Below the pieces are notes generated by a model that made no database searches, was not told the DNA's origin, and saw nothing but the letters and a program-made list of their open reading frames with translations. From CAZITB01 sp964542055 (lineage in GTDB: Bacteria; Planctomycetota; Phycisphaerae; Sedimentisphaerales; CAMDDF01), in assembly GCA_964542055.1 (NCBI GenBank), contig CAZITB010000088.1:1-12579 (forward strand): a DNA stretch of 12,579 bases, given 5' to 3'. Below are positions 1 through 6,568 of the stretch, one piece after another. The translations under genes were made by a program, and so were the position numbers. Each line of letters starts with the position of its first letter. Positions within the stretch are counted from its first letter, which is position 1.

Positions 1-24
1 CGCAAAAATAGCGTTTTTTCGATT

Positions 25-462
25 TTATCTCTCTCGTGGTGTCGAAGTTCCGTCATCCTCATTATCGATACCATCTGGGTATAATTCCTTGATTGCTATA
101 CCGACCTCTTTAGGACTGCAATTCAAATCCATATCACCAAGAGCATCGGCAAATTCCTTGAACATCAAAACAGTAGGATCTATTGTTTTGGTTTTTCGAA
201 GCTTGGTAGATTTGGTTCTTGGGGAATAAAAAAGCATTAATTGCCCGTTCGCACCAACGCCAGTTTCACGAATTTGAATCAGTTGCTGTTGGAGTTCCAA
301 ATCATAGAATGGGCGTCTAGTTTTAATCTGATAAACTGGCTGTGGGAATATTCCTTTATCCAACAACTGATAAAATCTTGCCCTGCTCAAATTCATTAGT
401 TTGCAAGCTTCACTGATTGAGATTATCGGTTTCAAATTTGACTTTTTTCTGGCAGAATTCAT
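25..462 (-). CDS. AlpA/MerR-like helix-turn-helix protein
   Basis: 145-residue protein of unknown specific role, probably a DNA-binding regulator or excisionase-like factor. Residues about 14-60 read as an AlpA/MerR-type helix-turn-helix: SISEACKLMNLSRARFYQLL followed by DKGIFPQP and an arginine-rich wing (KTRRPFYD). This matches the family pattern of a short HTH, a KG.FP.P turn and a wing. The C-terminal 60 residues are acidic (GIDNEDDG near the end) and I do not recognise them. The ATG at 462 has a GAGGAAA ribosome site about 8 bases upstream. It lies 42 bases downstream of the RuvB-like gene on the same strand, so the two are probably co-transcribed. Such HTH proteins are common in integrated elements, which suits the AT-rich surroundings. 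The HTH is convincing; any role in excision is inference. Confidence 0.8.
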   Translation of the reverse strand: MNSARKKSNLKPIISISEACKLMNLSRARFYQLLDKGIFPQPVYQIKTRRPFYDLELQQQLIQIRETGVGANGQLMLFYSPRTKSTKLRKTKTIDPTVLMFKEFADALGDMDLNCSPKEVGIAIKELYPDGIDNEDDGTSTPRER

Positions 463-504
463 TCTTAAAGTTTCCTCAAATTAGACAATAGATTTCAAAA
501 AAAA

Positions 505-1479
505 TTACATCTTACAGTTCTGCAAATGCTCTTTTCCTAAACTTGTTAATTCTCTGTGTGAGAGTTTATTCTTAGTTATCAAATTCTCTTGCAACAAGTA
601 TGGTTCGATTACTGACTTGATTGTTTGGCTTGGCAGTGCCAATTTTGAAGATATTACATTCAAAGGCATTGAACCATTTTCAAGACTTCTCAAATAGTTG
701 CGTTCCACATCATCAAGACCAAGGCTGTCAATTCTCAATAGATTGAAAGCCTCAATTACATCTTCCATCTTTATTAAATTCCTACTTTTTGAAGATGCCA
801 CATTCCAACACATCTGCAAATTTCTATTTATTGCAGTGCGAGGAGTTTTCTTGGCTCTTTTGGCAATTTCGATTAAAACATCTTTGGATTCAATTTCCCA
901 CTTTAACGCCAGTGCTCTTTGGTGAAGAATGCTGATCATATCTTCCAATGAATAATATTCAAACCTTGCATAGATTCTCATTCTGTTTCTTAGGGCTTCT
1001 TGGAGACAATATTCGTGGGTGGTGGCCAGAACCAATGTGAAATCCTCTAAGGGGATTACTCTTTTTGTTTTTGAGGTACCTTTTTTTGGTATATAAAGAA
1101 CCTTTTCACTAATTGCTGTGAGGAGCATATGCTGTGCTTTACTTGACATACCCTGGCATTCATCCACAAATATGGTGGTGTTTGAATCGGCAGATAATAG
1201 TATATTTGAAATCTCTGTCGTTCCCGATAACATCTCCCCATTGGTTTCAATCAAATCGAGATTACCCAATTCAGAATGCAAGGCTTTAGCAACCAATGTT
1301 TTGCCAGTTCCGCTGTGTCCGCAAAGTAGTGCAGGACCAAATGAACTTGGCTGACCTGTTTGACGAGAGTTAAAGTAGGCATCAAGATTTACTTTAAGCA
1401 AATTTATTGCCTTGTCCTGTCCCTTAATGTGACTGAGAGAATTAATTTGAATCTGATTAACGTCTGTTCCGAATTCCAT
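505..1479 (-). CDS. RuvB-like AAA+ ATPase with C-terminal winged helix
   Basis: 324 residues, close to the length of RuvB (about 335-350), the motor of Holliday-junction branch migration. Motifs run in RuvB order: Walker A GHSGTGKT (54-61), Walker B IFVDE (103-107), sensor 1 ATT (152-154), a candidate arginine finger RNR (164-166), sensor 2 TPRTAINR (212-219), and a RuvB-type winged helix from about 254, with GLDDVERNYL and the diagnostic EPYL (292-295). Differences from housekeeping RuvB are the Walker B continuation (DECQ, not DEIH), divergent N-terminal residues and the absence of a ruvA or ruvC neighbour. It is therefore better called a RuvB paralogue, perhaps belonging to a mobile element. 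The ATG at 1479 has AAAAGGAAA about 6 bases upstream. It is the first gene of a minus-strand pair with the HTH gene. An active ATPase is well supported; the DNA substrate is not known. Confidence 0.88.
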   Translation of the reverse strand: MEFGTDVNQIQINSLSHIKGQDKAINLLKVNLDAYFNSRQTGQPSSFGPALLCGHSGTGKTLVAKALHSELGNLDLIETNGEMLSGTTEISNILLSADSNTTIFVDECQGMSSKAQHMLLTAISEKVLYIPKKGTSKTKRVIPLEDFTLVLATTHEYCLQEALRNRMRIYARFEYYSLEDMISILHQRALALKWEIESKDVLIEIAKRAKKTPRTAINRNLQMCWNVASSKSRNLIKMEDVIEAFNLLRIDSLGLDDVERNYLRSLENGSMPLNVISSKLALPSQTIKSVIEPYLLQENLITKNKLSHRELTSLGKEHLQNCKM

Positions 1480-1728
1480 CTAATTTCCTTTTAAATCAGT
1501 TAGCATTACACCTTATAAACGAAGAATTTGTTCTTTCAGGAGAATTAGCGGGAAACTTGTAACGCTATAGGGGTGGCAATTCAAGTGGATTTTAAGTTAA
1601 AGCTTAAAGTTGAAGTTTAAAATAATTTGATAAACCAGTTTATTGCTTCAAAAATAAGGAATTGCATTTCAAAGCTATCAAGAGTCGATGGATTTGAATT
1701 GATTTTAAAATTTATTAACGGAAACTTT

Positions 1729-1746
1729 TTAAAAAATATTTTTTAA
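1729..1746. repeat. perfect 18-bp palindrome
   Basis: TTAAAAAATATTTTTTAA is its own reverse complement. It lies 250 bases upstream of the minus-strand RuvB-like gene and 200 upstream of the small plus-strand gene. It could be a binding site for a dimeric regulator or simply an AT-rich hairpin. In such AT-rich DNA some palindromes arise by chance. Confidence 0.55.
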
Positions 1747-1761
1747 CATACCCCCCACCCC

Positions 1762-1801
1762 TATCCCTCTGTGATTTCATAGAAATTGAATCACGGGGAT
1801 A
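1762..1801. repeat. imperfect stem-loop in intergenic region
   Basis: TATCCC-TCT-GTGATTTC (1762-1778) can pair with GAATCAC-GGGGATA (1788-1801), allowing one G-T wobble and a small bulge. The C-rich flank (1751-1761) and the lack of a T-run after either arm argue against a simple intrinsic terminator. An operator or an RNA structure in a leader is possible. Confidence 0.5.
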
Positions 1802-1944
1802 CCTTATATCCTGGCTTTTATAAGCTGGTAAATTTCTGATGAAAAGTTTTTAGGACTCTGCTTTTTAAGAATCTCTTTAAATTCTCCTGATTGATCAAAT
1901 CAAAAAGTTAACTGATATCAGACAACCTTATTAAGGGATGAAAA

Positions 1945-2163
1945 ATGAAGTTCATACAAATATTAATGATGCTGATTTTGTTTAGTATATTATCTCAGCC
2001 TTGCTTGGCTGAATCTGAATATTTGAAAACTGAGGAAGATACAGAATATAGAGCGACAGTCGTTATTGTTTTGCTGGTGATAATGTTTTTTCTTTTTATG
2101 GTAAGTTGTAGTCTAGTTTATTGGTTTTGTGGTGATCGCTTTTCTGTTGGGGTGTTTTTTTGA
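1945..2163 (+). CDS. small secreted or membrane protein, unknown
   Basis: 72-residue protein that I do not recognise. It begins with a clear signal-type segment: MKFIQILMMLILFSILSQPC followed by LA, with likely cleavage before ESEYL near residue 22. A short acidic stretch (residues 23-33) is followed by a second hydrophobic helix (about residues 38-60, rich in V, L, I, M and F), then a short tail. If the first segment is cleaved, the product is a single-pass membrane peptide; otherwise it is a two-helix membrane protein. The ATG has a good ribosome site, AAGGGA at 1933-1938, 6 bases upstream. It stands alone between larger genes and may be a remnant of a longer gene. The translation signal and signal peptide support a real product; the function is unknown. 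Confidence 0.5.
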   Translation: MKFIQILMMLILFSILSQPCLAESEYLKTEEDTEYRATVVIVLLVIMFFLFMVSCSLVYWFCGDRFSVGVFF

Positions 2164-2453
2164 ATGGTTGGGTCTCGGGCATATATATAACTGTGGTGAT
2201 TTGCTATTGGCATGTCTGATACCATTGTTTTTGGTTGGGAATTTTTTAAATGATTAGGAAATCAACCATATGTTGGGATATATTATGGGGTAAAATTTTC
2301 GGGAAAATAGTGCCTAAACACAAAGCGAAAATGAATATTGAGCGACTTTAAGCTTCTTTTGGCACATTTGAATGTTTTTGGTTCCAATCTCACCATATGA
2401 TGTCTCCTAATGTTTTTGTATAAAAAACCCAGATATTTCCTGTTTTCTAAGAA

Positions 2454-2553
2454 TTTCCTATATAGGAAAAAATTTTAAAATAGGAAAATCGGTATTGTAA
2501 TTTTCTTAAAATGACGATATATCTTAAATAGGAAAATAAACAATAATAGGAAA
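2454..2553 (+). promoter_or_regulatory. TAGGAAA operator array and promoter of abiEi-like gene
   Basis: Upstream of the regulator gene the heptamer TAGGAAA occurs at 2463, 2481, 2529 and 2547, and its reverse complement at 2453-2459 partners the first to make the perfect 16-base palindrome TTTCCTATATAGGAAA (2454-2469). Spacings are 18, 48 and 18 bases, so there are two pairs, each about 1.7 helical turns apart. Between the pairs lies a plausible promoter, TTGTAA (2495-2500), 17 bases, TATATC (2518-2523). The last TAGGAAA doubles as the ribosome site of the gene. This is what autorepression by the downstream winged-helix protein would look like; AbiEi antitoxins are known to autoregulate through repeats. 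Apart from this array, the stretch 2164-2453 holds nothing I can identify. Confidence 0.6.
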
Positions 2554-2559
2554 TAAGAT

Positions 2560-3645
2560 ATGAGACTTCAAGAAAGTGAGATTTTAAGAGAATTAGAAAC
2601 CTTAGAAAATCTTTCGCCTTTAAATGTAGATGGAATCGAAAAATCAACTATCAAGTTAGATACCCATGTCATTGATGTTGTAATAAAGTTCTCAATCGAA
2701 GACGGTCCCTCTTTCAAAGCCGCTGCGGAATTACTATCCATATCGACCCCTAAGGCGATTTTAGAAAAATCACAAATTTTAAAAAATTTCTACTCAGAAT
2801 TTAAGAGCCAAGAACTGGTTCCAATGATCATAGCCCCATACATTAGCAAAAAGGACTCGAGTTTTTTATTAAATGAAGAGATATCATGGATTGACCTTTC
2901 AGGTAATATGCAAATTATAATACCTCCATCGATCTATATTGAACGGTTAGGTAATTCAAATAAATACCCAGACTCTTCGCCTATAAAAAAAATCTATGAA
3001 GGCACTTCTTCTTTAGTATGTAGAGCGTTGCTACTTAATCCTAAAGGTTTTAGATCATTAAATAAAATTGTGGATTTTATCAATGAAAGAAATGGTTCGA
3101 TTACAATTGCAACAGTCTCCAAGGTTTTAAAATCTTTGGAAGAAGATCTTATCGTTAGCAAGAGTGAATCTGGAATTTTTCTAAAAAAACCAGATGTTTT
3201 ATTAGATAACCTTTCTGAAGGTTACATAAATTATTCAAAACGAAAAAGAGACGCTAAATTCAAATATTATGTGGAAAATATCAGCGAATTAGAAGTTCTC
3301 TTAGAAGAATTTCAGATAGATTATGCTTATTGCGGTTTTTATGCAGCAAAAAGAAAAAACATGGGAATGACAAATGAAATTTCTATGTTTATAAAATCTA
3401 TAAAGGAAGTTAAAGAAGCTTTTGAAAAAAATTCCAATATAGCCTTATCTGACCAGGAGTATGGGCAGGTTACTTTTATTGAAACAAAAAATCCCTGTGT
3501 ATGGTTTAATGTTGAAAAGAAAGAATTTAAAAATTTAGTTGACGATTTAGAATTATATTTAGAAATGGTAAATGACAAACCTCGTGGACCTAAAATTGCC
3601 CAACAATTAAAAGAGCAGATACTTGGGGGATTCTATGGAAAATAG
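2560..3645 (+). CDS. AbiEi-like winged-helix regulator / antitoxin
   Basis: 361 residues. The middle carries a D-L-S-G-N signature (WIDLSGN, 110-116) followed by a beta-strand run (MQIIIPPSIYIERLG), then a winged helix at about 150-210 (SSLVCRALLLNPKGFRSLNK, then ATVSKVLKSLEEDLIV). This order, a compact alpha/beta domain with D.aGN followed by a wHTH, is how I remember AbiEi-like regulators of type IV toxin-antitoxin systems. The C-terminal 150 residues are unassigned. The protein is longer than classical AbiEi (about 200 residues). The start ATG follows AGGAAATAAGAT, a good ribosome site lying within the operator array. The gene overlaps the nucleotidyltransferase-like gene by 11 bases, the usual abiEi-abiEii order with translational coupling. 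Likely job: autorepressor and antitoxin. It could instead be a stand-alone regulator. The family call is by motif only. Confidence 0.65.
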   Translation: MRLQESEILRELETLENLSPLNVDGIEKSTIKLDTHVIDVVIKFSIEDGPSFKAAAELLSISTPKAILEKSQILKNFYSEFKSQELVPMIIAPYISKKDSSFLLNEEISWIDLSGNMQIIIPPSIYIERLGNSNKYPDSSPIKKIYEGTSSLVCRALLLNPKGFRSLNKIVDFINERNGSITIATVSKVLKSLEEDLIVSKSESGIFLKKPDVLLDNLSEGYINYSKRKRDAKFKYYVENISELEVLLEEFQIDYAYCGFYAAKRKNMGMTNEISMFIKSIKEVKEAFEKNSNIALSDQEYGQVTFIETKNPCVWFNVEKKEFKNLVDDLELYLEMVNDKPRGPKIAQQLKEQILGGFYGK

Positions 3646-4063
3646 TATAATTAGTCAATTATCAGAATTGGCAAATTCATGCCAGAAAAGAGATATTAAG
3701 CCAATCATTTGTGGTGGATTTGGTGTCTATCTCAGTTTTTGTAGAAAGCAAGATGATATTCAAAAAATGCTCCGAACAACTCAGGACATCGATCTGATGT
3801 TTAGCAAGCAGGATCTCCTTGAAGAAGTCAAACGAAATGCTATGGCAGAAATTATCACAGGAGAACTCAAATATGTTGCTCAAAAAGACAAAAAACATCA
3901 TGGCTTTAGGAAAGATCCCAATCTGGAACTCGATATTCTTGTTCCGCCAATCAAATCATTGCCGCAAAAAAATTATAGACTAAGAATTGTCAAATCAACT
4001 TTACATGGGCATATAACCGAAGCATGGCTCATGCATTTGATATTTATATTACTATTATGTTAA
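3635..4063 (+). pseudogene. AbiEii-like nucleotidyltransferase, 5' part before frameshift
   Basis: 142 residues, in the position of the toxin (AbiEii, a DNA-polymerase-beta-type nucleotidyltransferase). Visible motifs are GG (27-28) in ICGGFGVYLSF, then RTTQDIDLMF with the two metal-binding aspartates D51 and D53, and a candidate third acid D100 in LELDILVPP. This is the GG...DxD...D order of the superfamily. The reading frame then runs into a hydrophobic nonsense tail (HLIFILLLC) and stops at 4063, while matching protein-like sequence continues in another frame (4024-4296). ATG 3635 is chosen over TTG 3623 because GGGGG lies 5 bases before it and it overlaps the upstream stop. The catalytic N-terminal core is complete, but the helical C-terminus is lost, so the toxin is probably inactive, unless the shift is a sequencing error. 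Confidence 0.65.
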
Positions 4064-4296
4064 CAGATATGAATGATTTTAAAGAGAGCCAAGTTTTTCT
4101 GTTGCGTCATGTCGATTCTAAAATAATTCAAAAAAGTACCAAAATCGTTGAAAATAGTTTTTCATGCCATGAAAAAGTGGGATGGCAGTTAGTTTTGGAA
4201 AGTCAAAATTTTTATCCTGAGTTAAAAATGTCAGATAAAGAGGAGAAGCTTGATCAAGCCGCTGCTCGTCTAAAAAGATGGTTCATGATAAATTAG
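4024..4296 (+). pseudogene. 3' fragment of the frameshifted nucleotidyltransferase
   Basis: 90 codons one base back relative to the upstream frame. The translation (MAHAFDIYITIMLTDMNDFK, then LLRHVDSKIIQKST and LDQAAARLKRWF) is protein-like and suits the helical C-terminal half of an AbiEii-type protein, where a KD..D...LL segment normally follows the catalytic domain. No ribosome site precedes ATG 4024, so independent translation is unlikely. The stop TAG at 3976 in this frame means the frameshift must lie between 3979 and 4062. Joining the two parts gives a protein of roughly 220 residues. An unrelated small gene is the alternative, less likely for want of a start signal. Confidence 0.55.
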
Positions 4297-4323
4297 TTAT
4301 AATATCTTGATTGGAGAAATAAC

Positions 4324-4349
4324 CAAAACGATAGAATCCTACCGTTTTG
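4324..4349. terminator. hairpin between convergent genes, possible terminator
   Basis: CAAAACG (4324-4330) and CGTTTTG (4343-4349) pair perfectly, and after one mismatch TAG pairs with CTA around an AATC loop. The hairpin sits between the converging ends of the genes at 4296 and 4403. T-runs are short on both strands, so it would be a weak bidirectional terminator at best. Confidence 0.4.
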
Positions 4350-4402
4350 TAATACTATAATTGCTGTCCAATTATAAACAATTTTAGAAATTTGAAAGCG
4401 TA

Positions 4403-4831
4403 TCACTCTTTCAGACTTGTAGTTTTGAAATAATTACACAAGCAGCAATTTTTTACGATTATGTTATACATGCTGCTTAAATGATTGGGCTTCAGTTCGC
4501 CTGTAAGACAATTAGGACAAATCTCATTTTCGAATGTATTTTGAAAAATTTTAAGGCAAGCCTTCACTTCAGAACCAGCATCTTGGGATTGTTCATCTGG
4601 CAGAGAGAAGATTTCTTTGATGTTTTCAGTTTGTGCCTGAATGTCATCTTTGCTTAATTCTACATTGAACTTCATGATCGTTCCTTTCAAAAAATATTGA
4701 TTTTCATCTTTTGAAAGAATCAACTGATGTGACATAAGAAATGCCATACCTTTAGTTGTTCTTTCGAACCGCATCATTTTTAGCACCTTGGCGGTATGTG
4801 CCAGGTTGCTGGATGAACAAACAATGTTCAT
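4403..4831 (-). CDS. small zinc-ribbon-like protein, unknown; start ambiguous
   Basis: The open frame gives 142 residues from ATG 4831, but the better start is ATG 4675 (90 residues, beginning MKFNVELSKDDIQ). It has GAAAGGAA about 6 bases upstream, whereas ATG 4831 has only a weak AGAG. The upstream 52 residues look protein-like, so the longer form cannot be excluded. The C-terminus carries two cysteine knuckles, CPNC (105-108 in the long form) and C-C-L-C (129-132), about 20 residues apart, which looks like a zinc ribbon. The middle is acidic and helical (KDDIQAQTENIKEIFSLPDE). I do not recognise the family. It converges on the AbiE-like pair and probably belongs to the same accessory segment. 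The zinc binding is inferred from the cysteine pattern alone. Confidence 0.5.
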   Translation of the reverse strand: MNIVCSSSNLAHTAKVLKMMRFERTTKGMAFLMSHQLILSKDENQYFLKGTIMKFNVELSKDDIQAQTENIKEIFSLPDEQSQDAGSEVKACLKIFQNTFENEICPNCLTGELKPNHLSSMYNIIVKNCCLCNYFKTTSLKE

Positions 4832-5065
4832 CGCTCTTGATGCAACAAATAAATCCTATGCCATATTGAAAGAATTGTCAATAAAAAGACGTAAATAAAC
4901 TAAAATATCCTTGAATTTCATATCTGAAAGGATATACTTAATTCAGCATTTCCGTAGGGGATTCAGGGATTAATTTGTGCCTTCGAATTCCTAAAATAGC
5001 GTTTTGATGGGCTTGATTTTAGTTTTTACTAGTATTTGTCATTTTTGAATCTAAAGGAGATAAAA

Positions 5066-5755
5066 ATGAAATATCTAAAAAAACTTGTTTTAAATGCTTT
5101 ATTAGTATTCATTCCAATTAATGGTTTAGCTTTTGCTGAACTTTTATATGATTCTGGTACCAACAAATGGGTCGAAGAGAATTTCGATATTAGGGAACAT
5201 GTTAAATTACCTGAACGAATTATTCGTTGTGCTTTTGGCAAAGGAGGTTTGTTCGGAGACGACTTATATGTGCTTTGCCGTTATGGTCGAGTGTTTAGAA
5301 TAGATAAGGCGAAAAACATCAATTTAATTGGCTCAGCAAATGAAGATATTCTCGGAATAGAATTTAGTGATCCCAACTCCAGATAAGGTTCTTATTTTGG
5401 CTATGGAACACTGTCAGCAATACAAACACGATTTGGCTTATGGTATAGTGGTGAAAACTTGAACCTTCGAATTAAGCGTTACAGAGATCGAAAGATAAGC
5501 CAAAACAGTAGAATCCTACTTAAATATTTCACCAGCAAGGGTAAACGGCAGATATTTACTAAAAGATTTATGGAATCTGTTGTCGGCATTTCCAAACAGG
5601 ACGGCACAGCTGTTGAGGTTTCCTATTATGATTATGCATGGGGAACTCCGTATTAAAAGTTTGCAGATAAAAGGGACTTTGCAAAAAAGCAAAAAACCAT
5701 ACTTGCAAGAATAAAAGTTGATGATAAAATATCCAAAACTAATGGCAAAAAGTAA
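5066..5755 (+). pseudogene. secreted protein gene interrupted by two in-frame TAA codons
   Basis: ATG 5066 has an ideal ribosome site (AAAGGAG, 7 bases upstream) and begins a signal peptide, MKYLKKLVLNALLVFIPING then LAFA, with cleavage likely before ELLYDSG (about residue 25). The frame stops at TAA 5384 (106 residues), but the same frame continues with coding-like sequence (GSYFGYGTLSAIQTRFGLWY and on) to a second TAA at 5654, and again (KFADKRDFAKKQKTILARIK) to a final TAA at 5753. The three pieces read as one protein of about 229 positions, including aromatic-rich beta-like stretches and a lysine-rich C-terminus. No frame change is needed, so two nonsense substitutions explain it. I do not recognise the family; export to the periplasm or surface is likely. 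A truncated 106-residue product could still be made. TAA readthrough is conceivable but not favoured. Confidence 0.6.
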
Positions 5756-5785
5756 GACCTTTTTATATAGTCTAATTAAAGGTCT
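5755..5785. repeat. inverted repeat at the end of the interrupted gene
   Basis: AGACCTTT (5755-5762) and AAAGGTCT (5778-5785) pair perfectly over 8 bases with a 15-base AT-rich loop. It starts at the last base of the final TAA of the interrupted secreted-protein gene, a natural place for a transcription terminator. The stem is AT-rich and no T-run follows, so termination is uncertain. Confidence 0.4.
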
Positions 5786-5946
5786 GCAAACAAGTTAATT
5801 ACAAATGATTAAGTGTAATTTTTTTGGAAAAAATGTCAGAAATCATTAGATTTATTATTAGATTTTCAAGCAATTATGGAATTCGAGACCTATAATATTG
5901 AAATTGTAAACTATTGTCACATAATTACTTATAAAAAGGATTTCCG

Positions 5947-6183
5947 ATGTGGAATTACCTAAATTATTTTTCGAATCCCACCTCGGCTATTTATTTGGTA
6001 TAAATGGAGTTACATTAATCCTCCTTTAACCGCATTCAAAAAAGGATAACCGATTCACAGCAGCTTTGGCTGATAGGCATTTTGGGTGTTGTTTGGGGTT
6101 ATTCATTTTCTGTTTTTGCTTGCGGGAGCTTTGATGGCCATGAAAAGATTGCCGACGCTGTGTCAAAAACAGCTCGAAGATAA
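5947..6183 (+). pseudogene. small membrane protein/lipoprotein remnant with two in-frame TAA
   Basis: ATG 5947 follows AAAAAGGA (spacing 6) and opens MWNYLNYFSNPTSAIYLV, then TAA at 6001, four codons, TAA at 6016, then an uninterrupted stretch in the same frame to TAA 6181. That stretch reads SSFNRIQKRITDSQQ, a hydrophobic helix LWLIGILGVVWGYSFSVFAC, then GSFDGHEKIADAVSKTARR. It contains no ATG/GTG/TTG before the hydrophobic helix. V-F-A-C resembles a lipobox, and the short polar tail after it recalls small entericidin-like lipoproteins, though that resemblance is loose. The most economical reading is a decayed gene with two nonsense mutations. Apart from this remnant and the inverted repeat just before it, 5756-6213 shows nothing identifiable. 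Confidence 0.4.
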
Positions 6184-6229
6184 GCAGAAGTATCAGCGGT
6201 AACGAAATCCATTTTGACCCAGCTTTGCT

Positions 6230-6257
6230 TTGAAATTTCGGTATTTTGTGCTATAAT
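6230..6257 (+). promoter_or_regulatory. extended -10 promoter of the WXG/FtsK operon
   Basis: TTGAAA (6230-6235), a 16-base spacer, and TATAAT (6252-6257) preceded by TG at 6249-6250, making an extended -10 (TGcTATAAT). Transcription would start near 6264, giving a leader of about 24 bases before ATG 6288. This is the best sigma-70-like promoter in the window and sits exactly where the GC-richer operon begins. Confidence 0.65.
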
Positions 6258-6287
6258 ATAGCTGTAAATTAATTGACAGGGAATTTT

Positions 6288-6560
6288 ATGGCTAAAGCAA
6301 ATGTCGATCCGGAAGAACTAAAGCGTTTCGCAAGAGAACTTAACCACTTCAACGACGAAATGGAGACCATGGTCGCAATGATCCGCTCGCGTTTGAACCA
6401 GCTTCAGCAGACCTGGGACGACCAGGAACAGCGGAAATTTTCGGCAGAATTCGATATTTCGATGAAAAACCTGGGCCGATTTCTGGAGCTATCCCGCAAC
6501 TATTCCCCGTTTCTGATGAAAAAAGCCCAACATATCGAAAATTACCTTGGCAAGCGATAG
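6288..6560 (+). CDS. WXG100-like (ESAT-6-like) protein, W-x-D variant
   Basis: 90 residues, the size of WXG100 proteins (about 100), small helical hairpins that are substrates of type VII (ESX/Yuk) secretion and form dimers. Two long amphipathic helices (about 8-40 and 47-85) flank a turn containing QTWDDQEQRKF: W43, D45 where the family usually has G, and F51 exactly 8 residues after W as in W-x-G-x-A-x-x-x-F. No cysteines and no signal peptide are present. The YxxxD/E export signal usual at the C-terminus of ESX partners is not seen. ATG 6288 is preferred over an upstream ATG at 6273 because AGGGA lies 6 bases before it. It is the first gene of the operon. It may be an exported partner or a structural subunit. 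Family membership rests on size, helicity, the W/F motif and the FtsK-like neighbour. Confidence 0.75.
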   Translation: MAKANVDPEELKRFARELNHFNDEMETMVAMIRSRLNQLQQTWDDQEQRKFSAEFDISMKNLGRFLELSRNYSPFLMKKAQHIENYLGKR

Positions 6561-6568
6561 GATTACCA

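Larger units (their letters stand above)
1480..1944. other. AT-rich intergenic region with palindromes
   Basis: No convincing gene is seen in these 465 bases between divergent genes. The region contains a perfect 18-base palindrome (1729-1746), an imperfect stem-loop (1762-1801), and a 10-base palindrome CTGATATCAG (1912-1921) just upstream of the small plus-strand gene. These could be operators for the divergent transcription units, but no clear -35/-10 pair was identified. Confidence 0.5.

Noticed and set aside
2447..2647. Minus-strand 66-codon open frame over the operator array
   Set aside because: It overlaps the regulator's start, consists of AT-rich hydrophobic translation and has no ribosome site.
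3965..3978. Programmed -1 frameshift at the A-run (A AAA AAT) in the nucleotidyltransferase gene
   Set aside because: A -1 slip there meets TAG at 3976-3978 at once, so it cannot produce the downstream C-terminal part.
5384..6183. Reassignment of TAA to an amino acid in this organism
   Set aside because: TAA is the evident true stop of the 340-residue, 73-residue and ATPase genes and of the left-hand genes. Local gene decay explains the internal TAA codons better.
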